This document shows positions 6,047-6,121 of a stretch of DNA of 6,121 bases, piece after piece. Every line of letters starts with the position of its first letter. Position 1 is the stretch's first letter. Location: NCBI GenBank assembly GCA_016927185.1, contig JAFGND010000015.1, positions 1-6,121 on the forward strand, read 5' to 3'. This DNA is from Candidatus Coatesiibacteriota bacterium (GTDB taxonomy: Bacteria; JAFGND01). The notes below the pieces were generated by a model. That model searched no databases and had not been told where the DNA came from. It saw nothing but the letters and a program-made list of their open reading frames with translations. The position numbers were made by a program, and so were the translations under genes.

Positions 6047-6121
6047 ATGTATCGATTAATAATTCTAATACTAATCATTCCTTCTCTTATTTTCTCAGAC
6101 TCTTTCAACCAGTACAGAAAA
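6047..6121 (+). CDS. Start of a third exported protein (partial)
   Basis: AGGAGG (6035-6040) lies 6 nt before an ATG. The 25 visible codons read MYRLIILILIIPSLIFSDSF then NQYRK and run off the window. One basic residue, a hydrophobic core and IFS-D form a plausible signal peptide, probably cleaved near residue 17. No cysteine is present, so this is not a lipoprotein. The gene begins 43 nt after the interrupted paralog with no terminator between, so it likely belongs to the same operon. Too little is visible to name a family. Confidence 0.75.
   Translation, partial: MYRLIILILIIPSLIFSDSFNQYRK

Noticed and set aside
5179-6108. Minus-strand ORFs opposite the lipoprotein genes
   Set aside because: They are antisense to the two paralogs, whose conservation is in the plus-strand frames.
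1-6121. CRISPR array, tRNA/rRNA, insertion sequence or integrase
   Set aside because: No regularly spaced repeats, RNA gene signatures, transposase motifs or terminal inverted repeats were seen.

Overview
The window is AT-rich bacterial DNA. Most genes have strong AGGAGG-type ribosome binding sites, and two putative secreted lipoproteins have relaxed lipoboxes, which suggests an organism with an outer-membrane-style envelope (for example a spirochaete-like or candidate-phylum lineage). The sequence alone does not fix the taxon. No gene stop codon here is TGA except one interrupting a lipoprotein gene, and Trp is encoded by TGG, so a standard bacterial code is assumed.

Region 1 (3-1156): a very AT-rich two-gene unit. 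A 301-aa protein carries a HEPN-like R-x4-H motif. A 58-aa small protein follows with an excellent Shine-Dalgarno. A strong rho-independent terminator closes the unit.

Region 2 (about 1157-4430): a compact restriction-modification locus of higher GC. The first gene encodes a single polypeptide with an N-terminal PD-(D/E)xK nuclease domain (HsdR_N type) fused to an N6-adenine methyltransferase. The second ORF encodes a two-TRD specificity subunit. No helicase/translocase is present, so the layout resembles BcgI-type (Type IIB) enzymes rather than classical Type I.

The junction of these two ORFs is the highlight. The methylase frame ends at C CCT TTT TAG, a XXXYYYZ heptamer placed in the correct frame. 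An AAGGAG lies 8 nt upstream, and an 8+3 bp stem-loop starts 6 nt downstream. The specificity ORF is in the -1 frame, has no usable Shine-Dalgarno, and its only canonical start nearby is a TTG buried in the stem. I infer programmed -1 frameshifting that makes a 1069-aa nuclease-methylase-specificity fusion alongside the 609-aa nuclease-methylase. A homopolymer miscall (T5 for T6) is the main alternative.

Region 3 (4432-4847): a small convergent minus-strand gene for a charged, probably helical 69-aa protein, then a 206-nt T-rich intergenic stretch with an inverted repeat and a likely promoter.

Region 4 (4848-6121): a likely operon of secreted proteins. Two tandem paralogous lipoproteins of no family I recognise are followed by the start of a third exported protein that runs off the window. 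The second paralog is interrupted by one in-frame TGA although its sequence on both sides is conserved.
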